Of a DNA stretch of 64,000 nucleotides, positions 35,886 to 44,065 are shown one piece after another. This stretch comes from Corynebacterium hylobatis (lineage in GTDB: Bacteria > Actinomycetota > Actinomycetes > Mycobacteriales > Mycobacteriaceae), in assembly GCF_003955685.1 (NCBI RefSeq), contig NZ_RXHJ01000002.1:186001-250000 (forward strand), in the 5' to 3' direction. How positions within the stretch are numbered: position 1 is the first letter of the stretch; each line of letters begins with the position of its first letter. The notes beneath the pieces were generated by a model. The model was not told the origin of the DNA, made no database searches, and saw nothing but the letters and a program-made list of their open reading frames with translations. The translations under genes were made by a program, and so were the position numbers.

Positions 35886-36515
35886 TCACAGGCCCGGGGG
35901 AAGCTCCTTCTCCCGGGCCTTTCCCTGTGCCCACAGCCGTTCCTGCTCCTCCATCCGCACCACCCGGCGGGTCCCGTCGAAGAGGTAGGGCGAACGCGAG
36001 CGCAGCTTGTCCACGAAACTCTGCGCCACATCGCCGAAGTCGAAGGCACCCCTGCGGGCGGCGATCTCGGCGTGGAAGAGCACCTGCAGCAGCACGTCAC
36101 CGAGTTCCTGCTTGAGGGCCCGCTCATCCCCGTCCTGCTCCCAGGCCACCACCTCGGCGGCGAACTCCTGTGCCTCCTCGGCAAGGTAGGGCAGGAGGGA
36201 ACGGTGGGTCTGGGATGACTCCCATTCCCCCACCGAGCAGGCCCGTTCCATCACCCGCACCGCCGTGTGCACAGGGTCCCGGCGCGATTCGGCGACGATG
36301 ACGGGCTCGCCGGCCCGAACGCGGGCGCGCACCCGCGGGTTGGCGTCATTGGTGCTCACCAGCACCCCGGGGCCCTGCGCAGGGATGAAATCCCCGAGGC
36401 TCCAGCGGACGCGGACGGGCACCTCCTCGGTGAACTCCACGGGGCCGCCGAGCCGGCCGTGCGCCTCGAGGGGGATGAGGGTGGGCCAGCGGTCGTCGAG
36501 AAGCAGGACAGTCAT
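35886..36515 (-). CDS. mazG: MazG nucleoside triphosphate pyrophosphohydrolase
   Basis: Protein of 209 residues with a variable N-terminal part (about 1-110) and one MazG domain. Metal-binding acidic residues are in LAEEAQEFAAEVVAWEQ and ELGDVLLQVLFHAEIAARRG (EExxE and ExxD). It hydrolyses aberrant or excess NTPs. ATG 36515 is preceded by TAGGAT seven bases upstream, the leaderless pattern. It is divergent from the amino-acid transporter gene with 45 nt between. Confidence 0.9.
   Translation of the reverse strand: MTVLLLDDRWPTLIPLEAHGRLGGPVEFTEEVPVRVRWSLGDFIPAQGPGVLVSTNDANPRVRARVRAGEPVIVAESRRDPVHTAVRVMERACSVGEWESSQTHRSLLPYLAEEAQEFAAEVVAWEQDGDERALKQELGDVLLQVLFHAEIAARRGAFDFGDVAQSFVDKLRSRSPYLFDGTRRVVRMEEQERLWAQGKAREKELPPGL
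35890..35920 (+). terminator. Terminator overlapping the 3' end of mazG
   Basis: A 14-bp stem (35890-35903 with 35907-35920, one G-U pair) and a 3-nt loop, followed by TTCCC. It lies within the last codons of the convergent mazG, so one sequence is both coding and terminating. Confidence 0.7.
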
Positions 36516-36560
36516 GCGACCCATCCTAAATCCTCCGCACCCCGGCGCTAGAGTGAACCT

Positions 36561-38033
36561 GTGACGACGAAGCGCACGCATACCGTGACCATGTGGAGCC
36601 TGGTGGCCCTGATCGTCGGCTCCACCGTCGGTTCCGGCATCTTCTCGCTCCCCCAGAACGTCGCCTCGGCCGCTGGCCCGGGTGCGACGCTGATCGGCTG
36701 GGTGGTCTCGGGAGTGGGCATGCTCGCCATCGCCTTCGTCTTCCAGACGCTCGCGGTGCGCAGACCCCACCTCGATTCCGGTGTGTACTCCTATGTCCGG
36801 GCGGGGCTGGGTGACTACATCGGTTTCACCTCGGGCTGGGGATACTGGCTGGGTTCGGTGATCGCCCAGGTGGGTTACGCCACCTTATTCTTCAACACCC
36901 TCGGCCACTACGTGCCGGGGCTGGGCCCGGAGCATCCGGTGCCGACGATGCTGGCGGTCTCCGCCATGACCTGGCTCGTCTTCGCCGTGCTCTCCCGGGG
37001 TGTGAAGCAGGCGGCGTTCATGAATGCGGTGACCACGGTGGCGAAGCTCCTGCCCATCGGTGCGTTCATCGTGCTGGTCGCCTTCCTCGGCTTCAGCTGG
37101 GAACGTTTCACCCTGGACTTCTGGTCCACCGGTGGTTCCACCGCCTCAGTATTCGACCAGGTGCAGGGCATCATGCTGTTCACCGTGTGGGTGTTCATCG
37201 GTGTGGAGGGTGCATCGGTGTACTCCAAGCAGGCCCGGACCCGGCGGGACGTCGGACGGGCCACCATCATCGGCTTCCTCACCGTCCTCGCCCTCCTGGT
37301 CAGCGTGTCCACCCTGTCCTACGGTGTGCTCACCCAGGAGGAGCTTGCCGCGCTGCCGGACAACTCGATGGCCTCCGTCCTCGAGGTGGTCGTCGGTCCC
37401 TGGGGCGCGGCGCTGATCTCCCTGGGCCTGTGTCTGTCCGTACTCGGGGCGTACGTCTCCTGGCAGATGCTGTGCGCGGAACCCATCGCGCTGATGGCCT
37501 TCGACGGTCTCCTGCCGCGGCGTCTGGGTGCGGTCAACACCGCCGGCGCCCCGTGGGCCGCCCAGCTCACCTCAACGGTGGTCATCCAGCTCACGGTAAT
37601 CGTCTTCTTCCTCAATGAGACGGCCTACGTCTCCATGGTGCAGCTGGCCACTGTCCTCTATCTCGTGCCCTATATATTCTCCGCCCTGTACCTGGTGCTC
37701 CTCGCCGCCCGCGGGCGCGGCATCATCCACCCGCACGCCGGGGAGCGTTTCGACGACAGCGGTCCCGACGTCCCCGCCCGGGACAACCGCCGGCACCTGT
37801 TCATCGGCATTGTGGCCCTCGTCTACGCCGGCTGGCTCTTCTACGCTGCCGACCTGACCTACCTGCTCTTCGGTGCCCTGGCGGTCCTCCCGGGGCTGAT
37901 CCCCTATGTGTTGACCCGGATGCAGGCCAACGAACGGGTCTTCAACCGTTTCGAGTGGGTTGTGGTCACCGTCATTGTCGCGGCCGCGGTCGCCGCCGTG
38001 TGGGGGTTGGCGCAGGGCGCACTGACCCTCTGA
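36561..38033 (+). CDS. APC-superfamily amino acid antiporter (basic amino acid/polyamine type)
   Basis: Membrane protein of 490 residues with 12-13 hydrophobic segments. IVGSTVGSGIFSLPQNVASAAGPGA in TM1 carries the substrate-binding GSGIF motif. The VWVFIGVEGASVYSKQARTRRDVGRAT segment is typical of arginine/ornithine and lysine antiporters (ArcD/LysI-like). GTG 36561 has TAGAGT six bases upstream and no Shine-Dalgarno. No arginine-deiminase or decarboxylase genes adjoin, so the exact substrate is open. Confidence 0.88.
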   Translation: MTTKRTHTVTMWSLVALIVGSTVGSGIFSLPQNVASAAGPGATLIGWVVSGVGMLAIAFVFQTLAVRRPHLDSGVYSYVRAGLGDYIGFTSGWGYWLGSVIAQVGYATLFFNTLGHYVPGLGPEHPVPTMLAVSAMTWLVFAVLSRGVKQAAFMNAVTTVAKLLPIGAFIVLVAFLGFSWERFTLDFWSTGGSTASVFDQVQGIMLFTVWVFIGVEGASVYSKQARTRRDVGRATIIGFLTVLALLVSVSTLSYGVLTQEELAALPDNSMASVLEVVVGPWGAALISLGLCLSVLGAYVSWQMLCAEPIALMAFDGLLPRRLGAVNTAGAPWAAQLTSTVVIQLTVIVFFLNETAYVSMVQLATVLYLVPYIFSALYLVLLAARGRGIIHPHAGERFDDSGPDVPARDNRRHLFIGIVALVYAGWLFYAADLTYLLFGALAVLPGLIPYVLTRMQANERVFNRFEWVVVTVIVAAAVAAVWGLAQGALTL

Positions 38034-38122
38034 GATTCCCCGGGCGGGGATATATTTCCTCCGGCGAGTGGTTGTCTGTGATAATTGTCCCGTCACACCC
38101 GGGCTAATAGGAGAAACCAACC

Positions 38123-39166
38123 GTGGTCAACAAACTGTCACCGCTCGCATCACCGCTGCTCGACAAGATTGTCGACGGTCCCGAAGGCTGGACCGGTATC
38201 GAGGCGAATGAGGAATGGGCTGCCGAGGTCCGGCGTCTCGCCGCCGAACGCAACGCCGTCATCCTCGCCCACAACTACGAGATACCGGAGATCCAGGACA
38301 TCGCCCACTTCACGGGTGATTCCCTCGGTCTGTCGCGTATCGCCGCGACCACCGATGCCGACGTCATCGTCTTCTGTGGCGTCCACTTCATGGCCGAGTC
38401 CGCCAAGATTCTCTCCCCCGAGAAGACCGTCCTCATCCCCGATGAGCGCGCCGGTTGCTCGCTCGCCGATTCCATCACCGCCGAGCAGCTGCAGGAGTGG
38501 AAGGACGAGCACCCTGAGGCGCTGGTCGTCTCCTACGTCAACACCACCGCCGAGGTGAAGGCGCTGACCGACGTGTGCTGCACCTCCTCCAACGCGGTGG
38601 ACATCGTCAACTCCCTGCCCGCGGACAAGGAGATCCTCTTCAACCCGGACCAGTTCCTCGGTGCGCACGTCAAGCGAGAGTCCGGCCGGGAGAACATCCG
38701 TATCTGGGCCGGCGAGTGCCACGTCCACGCCGGTATCTCCGGCCGCGACCTGGTCGAGATCACCGAGGCGAATCCGGATGCGGACCTCTACATCCACCCG
38801 GAGTGCGGTTGCGCGAACTCCGCCATCTACCTCGCCGGCGAGGGCCTCGTGGAGAAGGAGCGCGTCCACCTGCTCTCCACCGGCCAGATGATTGACGAGG
38901 CCAAGAACCAGGGCACCGGCACCGTGCTCGTGGCCACCGAGGTGGGTATGCTCCACCAGCTGCGTCAGACCGCCCCCGAGATCGACTTCCAGCCGGTCAA
39001 CGAGCGTGCCTCCTGCAGCTACATGAAGATGATCACCCCGGCGGCCCTCCTGCGGGCCCTCGCGCTGGGCACCGATGAGGTGGACGTCCCGGCGGAGACC
39101 GCCGACGCCGCCCGTCAGTCGCTGGAGCGCATGATCGCCGTCGGCCAGTCCGGCCTAGGCGAATAG
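38123..39166 (+). CDS. nadA: Quinolinate synthase A
   Basis: Iron-sulfur enzyme of 347 residues condensing iminoaspartate with dihydroxyacetone phosphate to quinolinate for NAD synthesis. Three Cys ligands for the 4Fe-4S cluster are in [18 protein letters not shown] and RASCSYMK. The repeated-domain [23 protein letters not shown] start is intact. GTG 38123 follows TAGGAGAAA. The usual partners (nadC, nadB or a nadS-like gene) are absent on both sides. Confidence 0.95.
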   Translation: MVNKLSPLASPLLDKIVDGPEGWTGIEANEEWAAEVRRLAAERNAVILAHNYEIPEIQDIAHFTGDSLGLSRIAATTDADVIVFCGVHFMAESAKILSPEKTVLIPDERAGCSLADSITAEQLQEWKDEHPEALVVSYVNTTAEVKALTDVCCTSSNAVDIVNSLPADKEILFNPDQFLGAHVKRESGRENIRIWAGECHVHAGISGRDLVEITEANPDADLYIHPECGCANSAIYLAGEGLVEKERVHLLSTGQMIDEAKNQGTGTVLVATEVGMLHQLRQTAPEIDFQPVNERASCSYMKMITPAALLRALALGTDEVDVPAETADAARQSLERMIAVGQSGLGE

Positions 39167-39182
39167 TTCCGCCTGGATAATG

Positions 39183-39218
39183 AAAGAACCGGTTCCCCGT
39201 GGGGGGAACCGGTTCTTT
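39183..39218. terminator. Bidirectional terminator between nadA and mfd
   Basis: A perfect 16-bp stem (39183-39198 with 39203-39218) and a GTGG tetraloop, with AAAG and CTTT at the ends. It serves both convergent genes. Confidence 0.92.
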
Positions 39219-39234
39219 CCGTTACAGCCGCAGC

Positions 39235-42200
39235 TTATTCGCTGATGCTGAACACCCGCTTCTTCTTCGCCTTCTCCGGCGTCACGCCGCCGGTCACGTC
39301 GGTCTCCTGGGCCTCGAACATGGCGGTGAGGAAGTCCGCCATCCACTGCAGCAGCTCCACATCGCGCAGGTTGGGCTGCCCCGCGCCGCGGCCGGCCTTG
39401 GGGAAGGGCAGCTGGATGGCCTTGGCGGCGGCCCGGTAGTTCGAGCCCGGGAACAGCCGCTTGAGGCGTACCTGCTTCGAGTCCGGCAGGTCGACGGGGC
39501 CGACCTTGATGCGGGTGCCCTGGACGATGATGTCCGAGATCCCGGCGTTACGGGCCTGGTGGCGCAGGCGTGCCACGGCCAGCAGCATGGACACCGGCTC
39601 CGGGACGGGGCCGAAACGGTCCTCCATCTCCTCGACCGCCAGGCGCAGGTCGACCTCCGTCGCGGAGGCCGCGAGCTTGCGGTAGACCTCAAGGCGCAGG
39701 CGCTCGGAGTTGATGTAGGACTCGGGGATGTGGGCGTCGACGGGCAGGTCGATGCGGATCTCCTTCGGCCCCTGGTCGGTGGCGTCGATGACCTCACCCC
39801 GGGCCAGCGCTTTATAGGCCTCCACGGCCTCGCCGACGAGGCGGACGTAGAGATCGAAGCCGACGCCGGCGATGTGGCCGGACTGCTGCGCGCCGAGGAC
39901 GTTGCCGGCGCCGCGCATCTCCAGGTCCTTCATGGCCACGGCCATGCCGGCACCGAGGTCGTTGTGCTGGGCGATGGTGGCCAGCCGGTCATAGGAGGTC
40001 TCGGTGAGGGTGGCACCCTTCGGGTAGAGGAAGTAGGCGTAGCCGCGTTCCCGGGACCGGCCCACGCGCCCGCGCAGCTGGTGCAGCTGGGACAGGCCCA
40101 TGTGGTGGGCGTTCTCGACGATGAGGGTGTTGGCGTTGGCGATGTCCAGGCCGGTCTCAACGATGGTGGTGCACACCAGCACATCGAATTCCCGGTCCCA
40201 GAATCCCTGGACGGTCTTCTCCAGCAGTTCCTCGCCCATCTGGCCGTGGGCGATGACGATGCGCGCCTCCGGTACAAGGTCGCGCAGCTCGCGGGCCTTC
40301 TTCTCGATGTCAGCGACCTTGTTGTGGATGAAGAAGACCTGACCGTCGCGCAGCAGCTCGCGGCGGATGGCCGCGGCGATCTGCTTGTCCTCCTGTGCGC
40401 CCACATAGGTGAGCACGGGGTGGCGGTCCTCTGGCGGGGTGAGGATGGTGGTCATCTCACGGATGCCGGCCATCGACATCTCCAGGGTGCGCGGGATCGG
40501 GGTGGCCGACATGGTGAGCACATCCACGTTGGTGCGCAGGGCCTTGATGTGTTCCTTGTGCTCGACGCCGAAGCGCTGCTCCTCGTCCACGATGATCAGC
40601 CCGAGGTTCTTCCAGTGCACACCGGTCTGCAGGATCCGGTGGGTGCCGATGACGATGTCCACGCTGCCGTCGGACAGCCCCGCGATGATCTCCTTCGACT
40701 CCGCCGTGGAGGTGAAACGGGACAGGCCACGGATGGTCACCGGGAAGCCCGTCATGCGCTCCTCGAAGGTGGAGTGGTGCTGCTGGGCGAGCAGTGTGGT
40801 GGGCACGAGCACCGCGACCTGTTTGCCGTCCTGCACGGCCTTGAAGGCGGCGCGCACCGCCACCTCGGTCTTGCCGTAGCCGACATCACCGACGATGACC
40901 CGGTCCATGGGGACATGCGACTCCATGTCCTCCTTCACCGCGTCGATGGCCAGCATCTGGTCCTCGGTCTCGACGAAGGGGAAGTTGTCCTCCATCTCCT
41001 TCTGCCAGGGGTTGTCCGGCGCGAAGGCATGGCCCGGCGCGGCCTGCCGCTTGGCGTAGAGCTCGACGAGCTCACCCGCGATCTCCCGGACTGCGGCACG
41101 CGCCTTCTTCTTGGTGTTCTTCCAGTCGGAACCACCCATCTTCGACAGGGTCGGCGATTCCCCACCGGAGTACTTGCTCAGCAGGTCGAGCGAATCCATC
41201 GGCACCCACAGCTGGTCGGCGGGCTGCCCGCGTTTTGCCGCCGCGTACTCGAGCACGATGTACTCGCGTCTCGACGTCTCATCCCCCGCGTGGATCGTCC
41301 GCTCCGCCATCTTGAGGAAGCGGCCGATGCCGTGGGTCTCGTGCACGACGAAGTCGCCGGTCTTCAGCGCCAGCGGGTCGACGCGGTTGCGGCGTCGGGC
41401 AGGGCGGCGCTTGGCACCGGCGATGTCGCCGACGCGGTTGCCGGTCAGGTCGGTCTCGGTGATGACGACCAAGGGCAGCGCGGCGCCGTCACGGTGTTTG
41501 CGCACCTTCGGGAAAACCACGCCGGCGTGGCTGAGCGCCTGGTAGAGGGTGACCTCACCGGGTGAGGGTTCCCAACCCGGGGTGGCCACCTTCGCCGGGA
41601 TGCCGGCCTCGGCGAAGCGCTCCACCATGCGTTTGATCGCGCCGTGGGCGGGGGCGATGAAGGCGGCGCGGCCACCGTCGGTGGTGTGCGCGAGCAGCAG
41701 CGACATCATCGCCGCGATCTGGGCGGCGTCGCCACGCGGGGTGGGCCCGGGCTCGAAGTCCAACGGCAGGGTCTCCGCATCATCCGCCTCGAACATGCCG
41801 GTCGGAGAGAAGGTCCACCAGGGCAGGGCGTTCTTCTCCGCTGTGACCTGCAGGGAGCCGTAGGAACGGTAGGAGGAGGCCGCCAGGTCCAGGCCTTCGG
41901 CGGCGATGGGGCCCGAGGCGCCCATGGCGGCTGCCTCCCAGCCGGCGGCGAGGAACTCGGCGTCGGTGGCCTCCAGGTCGGCGATGCGGGTGCGGATCTT
42001 CTCCGGGCCCACCAGCACGATGTGGGTCTGCTCCGGCATCAGCTCCGGCAGGGTGACCATGCGCGTATCGACGAGTGCCGGGATCAGCGCCTCCATCCCG
42101 TCCGCCGGGATGCGGTCGGAGATCTTCGTCAGCAACTCCACCAGGGTGGCGTTACCGGGGTGCTTCAGTGCCAACTCTGCGGCCCGCTCGGCAATGGTCT

Positions 42201-42906
42201 CGGTGATGGGAAGTTCGCGGGCCGGGTAGATCTCCACCGAACCGACCTCGGCATCCGGGTCCGTACGCTGGTCGGCGACAGCGAACTGGCGGATGTCGGA
42301 GACCTCATCCCCCCAGAACTCCACGCGCACCGGATGGTCCGCGGTCGTGGGGAAGACATCGAGGATGCCGCCGCGGGTGGCGAACTCCCCGCGCCGGGCC
42401 ACCATGTCCACGTGGCTGTAGGCGCGGAAGACCAGTTCCTCCGTCAGCTGCGTGAAATCGTGTTCCACGCCTTCCTTGAGCACCACCGGTTCGCGGCCTT
42501 CGACGGACTCGAGCAGGGGCTGGCAGAAACCGCGGGCGGCGGTGACCACGACGGAGACCTCTCCCCTGCCGAGGAGGTCGAGCACGCGTGCGCGCTGTCC
42601 GATGGTGTCCACGCCGGGGCTGAGCCGTTCATGCGGCAGGGTTTCCCAGGACGGGAACCAGACAACCTTCTCCCCCAGCATGGCGCGCAGCTCAGCGGTG
42701 AGGTCCTCCGCCTCGCGGCCGGTGGCGGTGACCAGCAGCACCGGGGCGTGGTGTGCCAGGGTCCCCACGGCCCAGGGCCGGACCTGATCGATGCCGGTCA
42801 GGTGCAGTCGACGCTGCCCGATGTTGGCGACCATGCCCTTGAGTTTCGGGTCCGTCGCCGCGACCTTGAGCAGGCCCGCCAGCATCGCCGGAGTCTTCTG
42901 CACCAT
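39235..42906 (-). CDS. mfd: Transcription-repair coupling factor Mfd
   Basis: ATP-dependent translocase of 1223 residues that removes RNA polymerase stalled at DNA lesions and recruits UvrABC. Order seen: UvrB-like N-terminal part (about 20-500), RNA polymerase interaction domain (GDFVVHETHGIGRF near 520), helicase domains with Walker A VGDVGYGKTEVAV near 680 and DEEQ box IIVDEEQRFGVEHKEH near 780. The TRG and C-terminal domains end the protein. ATG 42906 abuts the tetR stop (TAG-ATG), so the two are co-transcribed. Confidence 0.97.
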   Translation of the reverse strand: MVQKTPAMLAGLLKVAATDPKLKGMVANIGQRRLHLTGIDQVRPWAVGTLAHHAPVLLVTATGREAEDLTAELRAMLGEKVVWFPSWETLPHERLSPGVDTIGQRARVLDLLGRGEVSVVVTAARGFCQPLLESVEGREPVVLKEGVEHDFTQLTEELVFRAYSHVDMVARRGEFATRGGILDVFPTTADHPVRVEFWGDEVSDIRQFAVADQRTDPDAEVGSVEIYPARELPITETIAERAAELALKHPGNATLVELLTKISDRIPADGMEALIPALVDTRMVTLPELMPEQTHIVLVGPEKIRTRIADLEATDAEFLAAGWEAAAMGASGPIAAEGLDLAASSYRSYGSLQVTAEKNALPWWTFSPTGMFEADDAETLPLDFEPGPTPRGDAAQIAAMMSLLLAHTTDGGRAAFIAPAHGAIKRMVERFAEAGIPAKVATPGWEPSPGEVTLYQALSHAGVVFPKVRKHRDGAALPLVVITETDLTGNRVGDIAGAKRRPARRRNRVDPLALKTGDFVVHETHGIGRFLKMAERTIHAGDETSRREYIVLEYAAAKRGQPADQLWVPMDSLDLLSKYSGGESPTLSKMGGSDWKNTKKKARAAVREIAGELVELYAKRQAAPGHAFAPDNPWQKEMEDNFPFVETEDQMLAIDAVKEDMESHVPMDRVIVGDVGYGKTEVAVRAAFKAVQDGKQVAVLVPTTLLAQQHHSTFEERMTGFPVTIRGLSRFTSTAESKEIIAGLSDGSVDIVIGTHRILQTGVHWKNLGLIIVDEEQRFGVEHKEHIKALRTNVDVLTMSATPIPRTLEMSMAGIREMTTILTPPEDRHPVLTYVGAQEDKQIAAAIRRELLRDGQVFFIHNKVADIEKKARELRDLVPEARIVIAHGQMGEELLEKTVQGFWDREFDVLVCTTIVETGLDIANANTLIVENAHHMGLSQLHQLRGRVGRSRERGYAYFLYPKGATLTETSYDRLATIAQHNDLGAGMAVAMKDLEMRGAGNVLGAQQSGHIAGVGFDLYVRLVGEAVEAYKALARGEVIDATDQGPKEIRIDLPVDAHIPESYINSERLRLEVYRKLAASATEVDLRLAVEEMEDRFGPVPEPVSMLLAVARLRHQARNAGISDIIVQGTRIKVGPVDLPDSKQVRLKRLFPGSNYRAAAKAIQLPFPKAGRGAGQPNLRDVELLQWMADFLTAMFEAQETDVTGGVTPEKAKKKRVFSISE

Positions 42907-43545
42907 CTACTTCTCCCCTGCCTGCCGCAGTTGTTCCTGGACCCCATCCGACAACGTCGGTGAGGATTTCATTCCCGCCAGCCCGTTCCAGCACAGGTTG
43001 ACGATGTGCGCCGCCACGACCTCCTTGGCGGGCTCGCGTTCATCCAGCCACCACTGGGCGGTCATGGAGACCATGCCCACCAGCGCCTGGCCGTAGAGGA
43101 CCGCCACCTCCGGGTCCAGCCCCTGCCTGGTGAAGGAATCCCCCAGGATGTGGGAGACCTGCCCCACCGCGGTGTTCAGCAGCGTGGCATAGGACTGGTC
43201 CTGGCCGGGCACCAGATCCCGCACCAGGATGAGGAAGCCGTCGGTCTCCTCCTCCACGTACGTCAGCAGGGCGATGACGGCCTGTTCGATGCGCACCCGG
43301 GAACGGCCGTGCGACAGTGCCTCGGTGATGATCTTCTCCAGGCTGATCATCTCCCGGTCCACCACCACGGCGTAGAGGCCCTCCTTGCCGCCGAAGTGCT
43401 CGTAGACGACCGGTTTGGACACCCCGGCGCGGGCCGCGATCTCCTCCACACTCGAGCCCTCGAAACCCCGCTCGGCGAACACCTCGCGGCCGATCGAAAT
43501 GAGCTGCTCCCGGCGTTCCTTGCCCGTCATCCGCTGTCGAACCAT
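42907..43545 (-). CDS. TetR-family regulator upstream of mfd
   Basis: Protein of 212 residues: GKERREQLISIGREVFAERGFEGSSVEEIAARAGVSKPVVYEHFGGKEGLY is an intact TetR HTH. The C-terminal region contains the TetR_C-like LVRDLVPGQDQ and WWLDEREPAKEVVAAHIVNLCWNGLAGM. It is directly joined to mfd, an arrangement seen in other corynebacteria as I recall. A role in DNA-damage or lipid control cannot be read from the sequence. ATG 43545 is the start. Confidence 0.9.
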   Translation of the reverse strand: MVRQRMTGKERREQLISIGREVFAERGFEGSSVEEIAARAGVSKPVVYEHFGGKEGLYAVVVDREMISLEKIITEALSHGRSRVRIEQAVIALLTYVEEETDGFLILVRDLVPGQDQSYATLLNTAVGQVSHILGDSFTRQGLDPEVAVLYGQALVGMVSMTAQWWLDEREPAKEVVAAHIVNLCWNGLAGMKSSPTLSDGVQEQLRQAGEK

Positions 43546-43624
43546 GCCTCACAGCCTATCCCGAGCCGCTGTTTAGCCCCCAGCCGACTGTCGGGTACGC
43601 TGATCGTGCACATCAAGTGTGCGG

Positions 43625-43696
43625 TTCCCCGTGGTGTAATCGGCAACACTCTGGTTTTTGGTACCAGCTTTCCAGGTTCGAGTCCTGGCGGGGAAG
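43625..43696 (+). tRNA. tRNA-Gln (anticodon UUG)
   Basis: 72 nt: acceptor TTCCCCG/CGGGGAA, D arm GTG-TAATCGGCAA-CAC, anticodon stem CTGGT/ACCAG around loop TTTTGGT (anticodon TTG), T arm CCAGG-TTCGAGT-CCTGG and discriminator G. No CCA is encoded. It stands at the border of the accessory region that begins near 44066. Confidence 0.95.
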
Positions 43697-44065
43697 CTTT
43701 CTGTTTGCGGGACGCGCGGGCGGATACAGCGAGACAGGGGTCCGCAGACGGATCACCCGTCTCAGCGAGGGTTGCCAGCCGCACCCAGGACCACGGATGA
43801 GCTCTGGGGCCTCCTCCTGCAGACCGGAGGATATGGCGTGATGACAACGTCACAGGGGAAGTCCGTCAGCTTGTCTGCACAGAGGCATCTTCCCCGTGTG
43901 CTCGGGCAGTCGTTCGAGAGTGCGCAGTGGGCAACTGGCAACTCAAGTCTGGATCCTCAGGAACGATGAACCGCCCTGCTGTTCACAGGGCGGTTGTTGA
44001 CAGAGCGGAGAACTGATCGCCGAAACAGTGATCGTGGACAGTACTTTTGCAGTTCGGCTCTCTAC
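43697..44065. other. Gene-free stretch between tRNA-Gln and the tct region
   Basis: About 370 nt without a gene I can support. Open frames here have no start signal, no motif and atypical residue content. A hairpin of 10 bp (43969-43978 with 43986-43995) followed by GTTGTTG may terminate tRNA-Gln transcription. No repeat of the tRNA 3' end was found. Confidence 0.6.

Noticed and set aside
38077-38097. TGTGA-N11-TCACA before nadA as a GlxR (CRP-type) site
   Set aside because: The spacer is 11 rather than 6, so it does not fit the GlxR consensus.
43658-43969. Open frame after tRNA-Gln as a possible gene or integrase remnant
   Set aside because: It starts inside the tRNA gene, has no ribosome-binding site and shows no recognisable domain.
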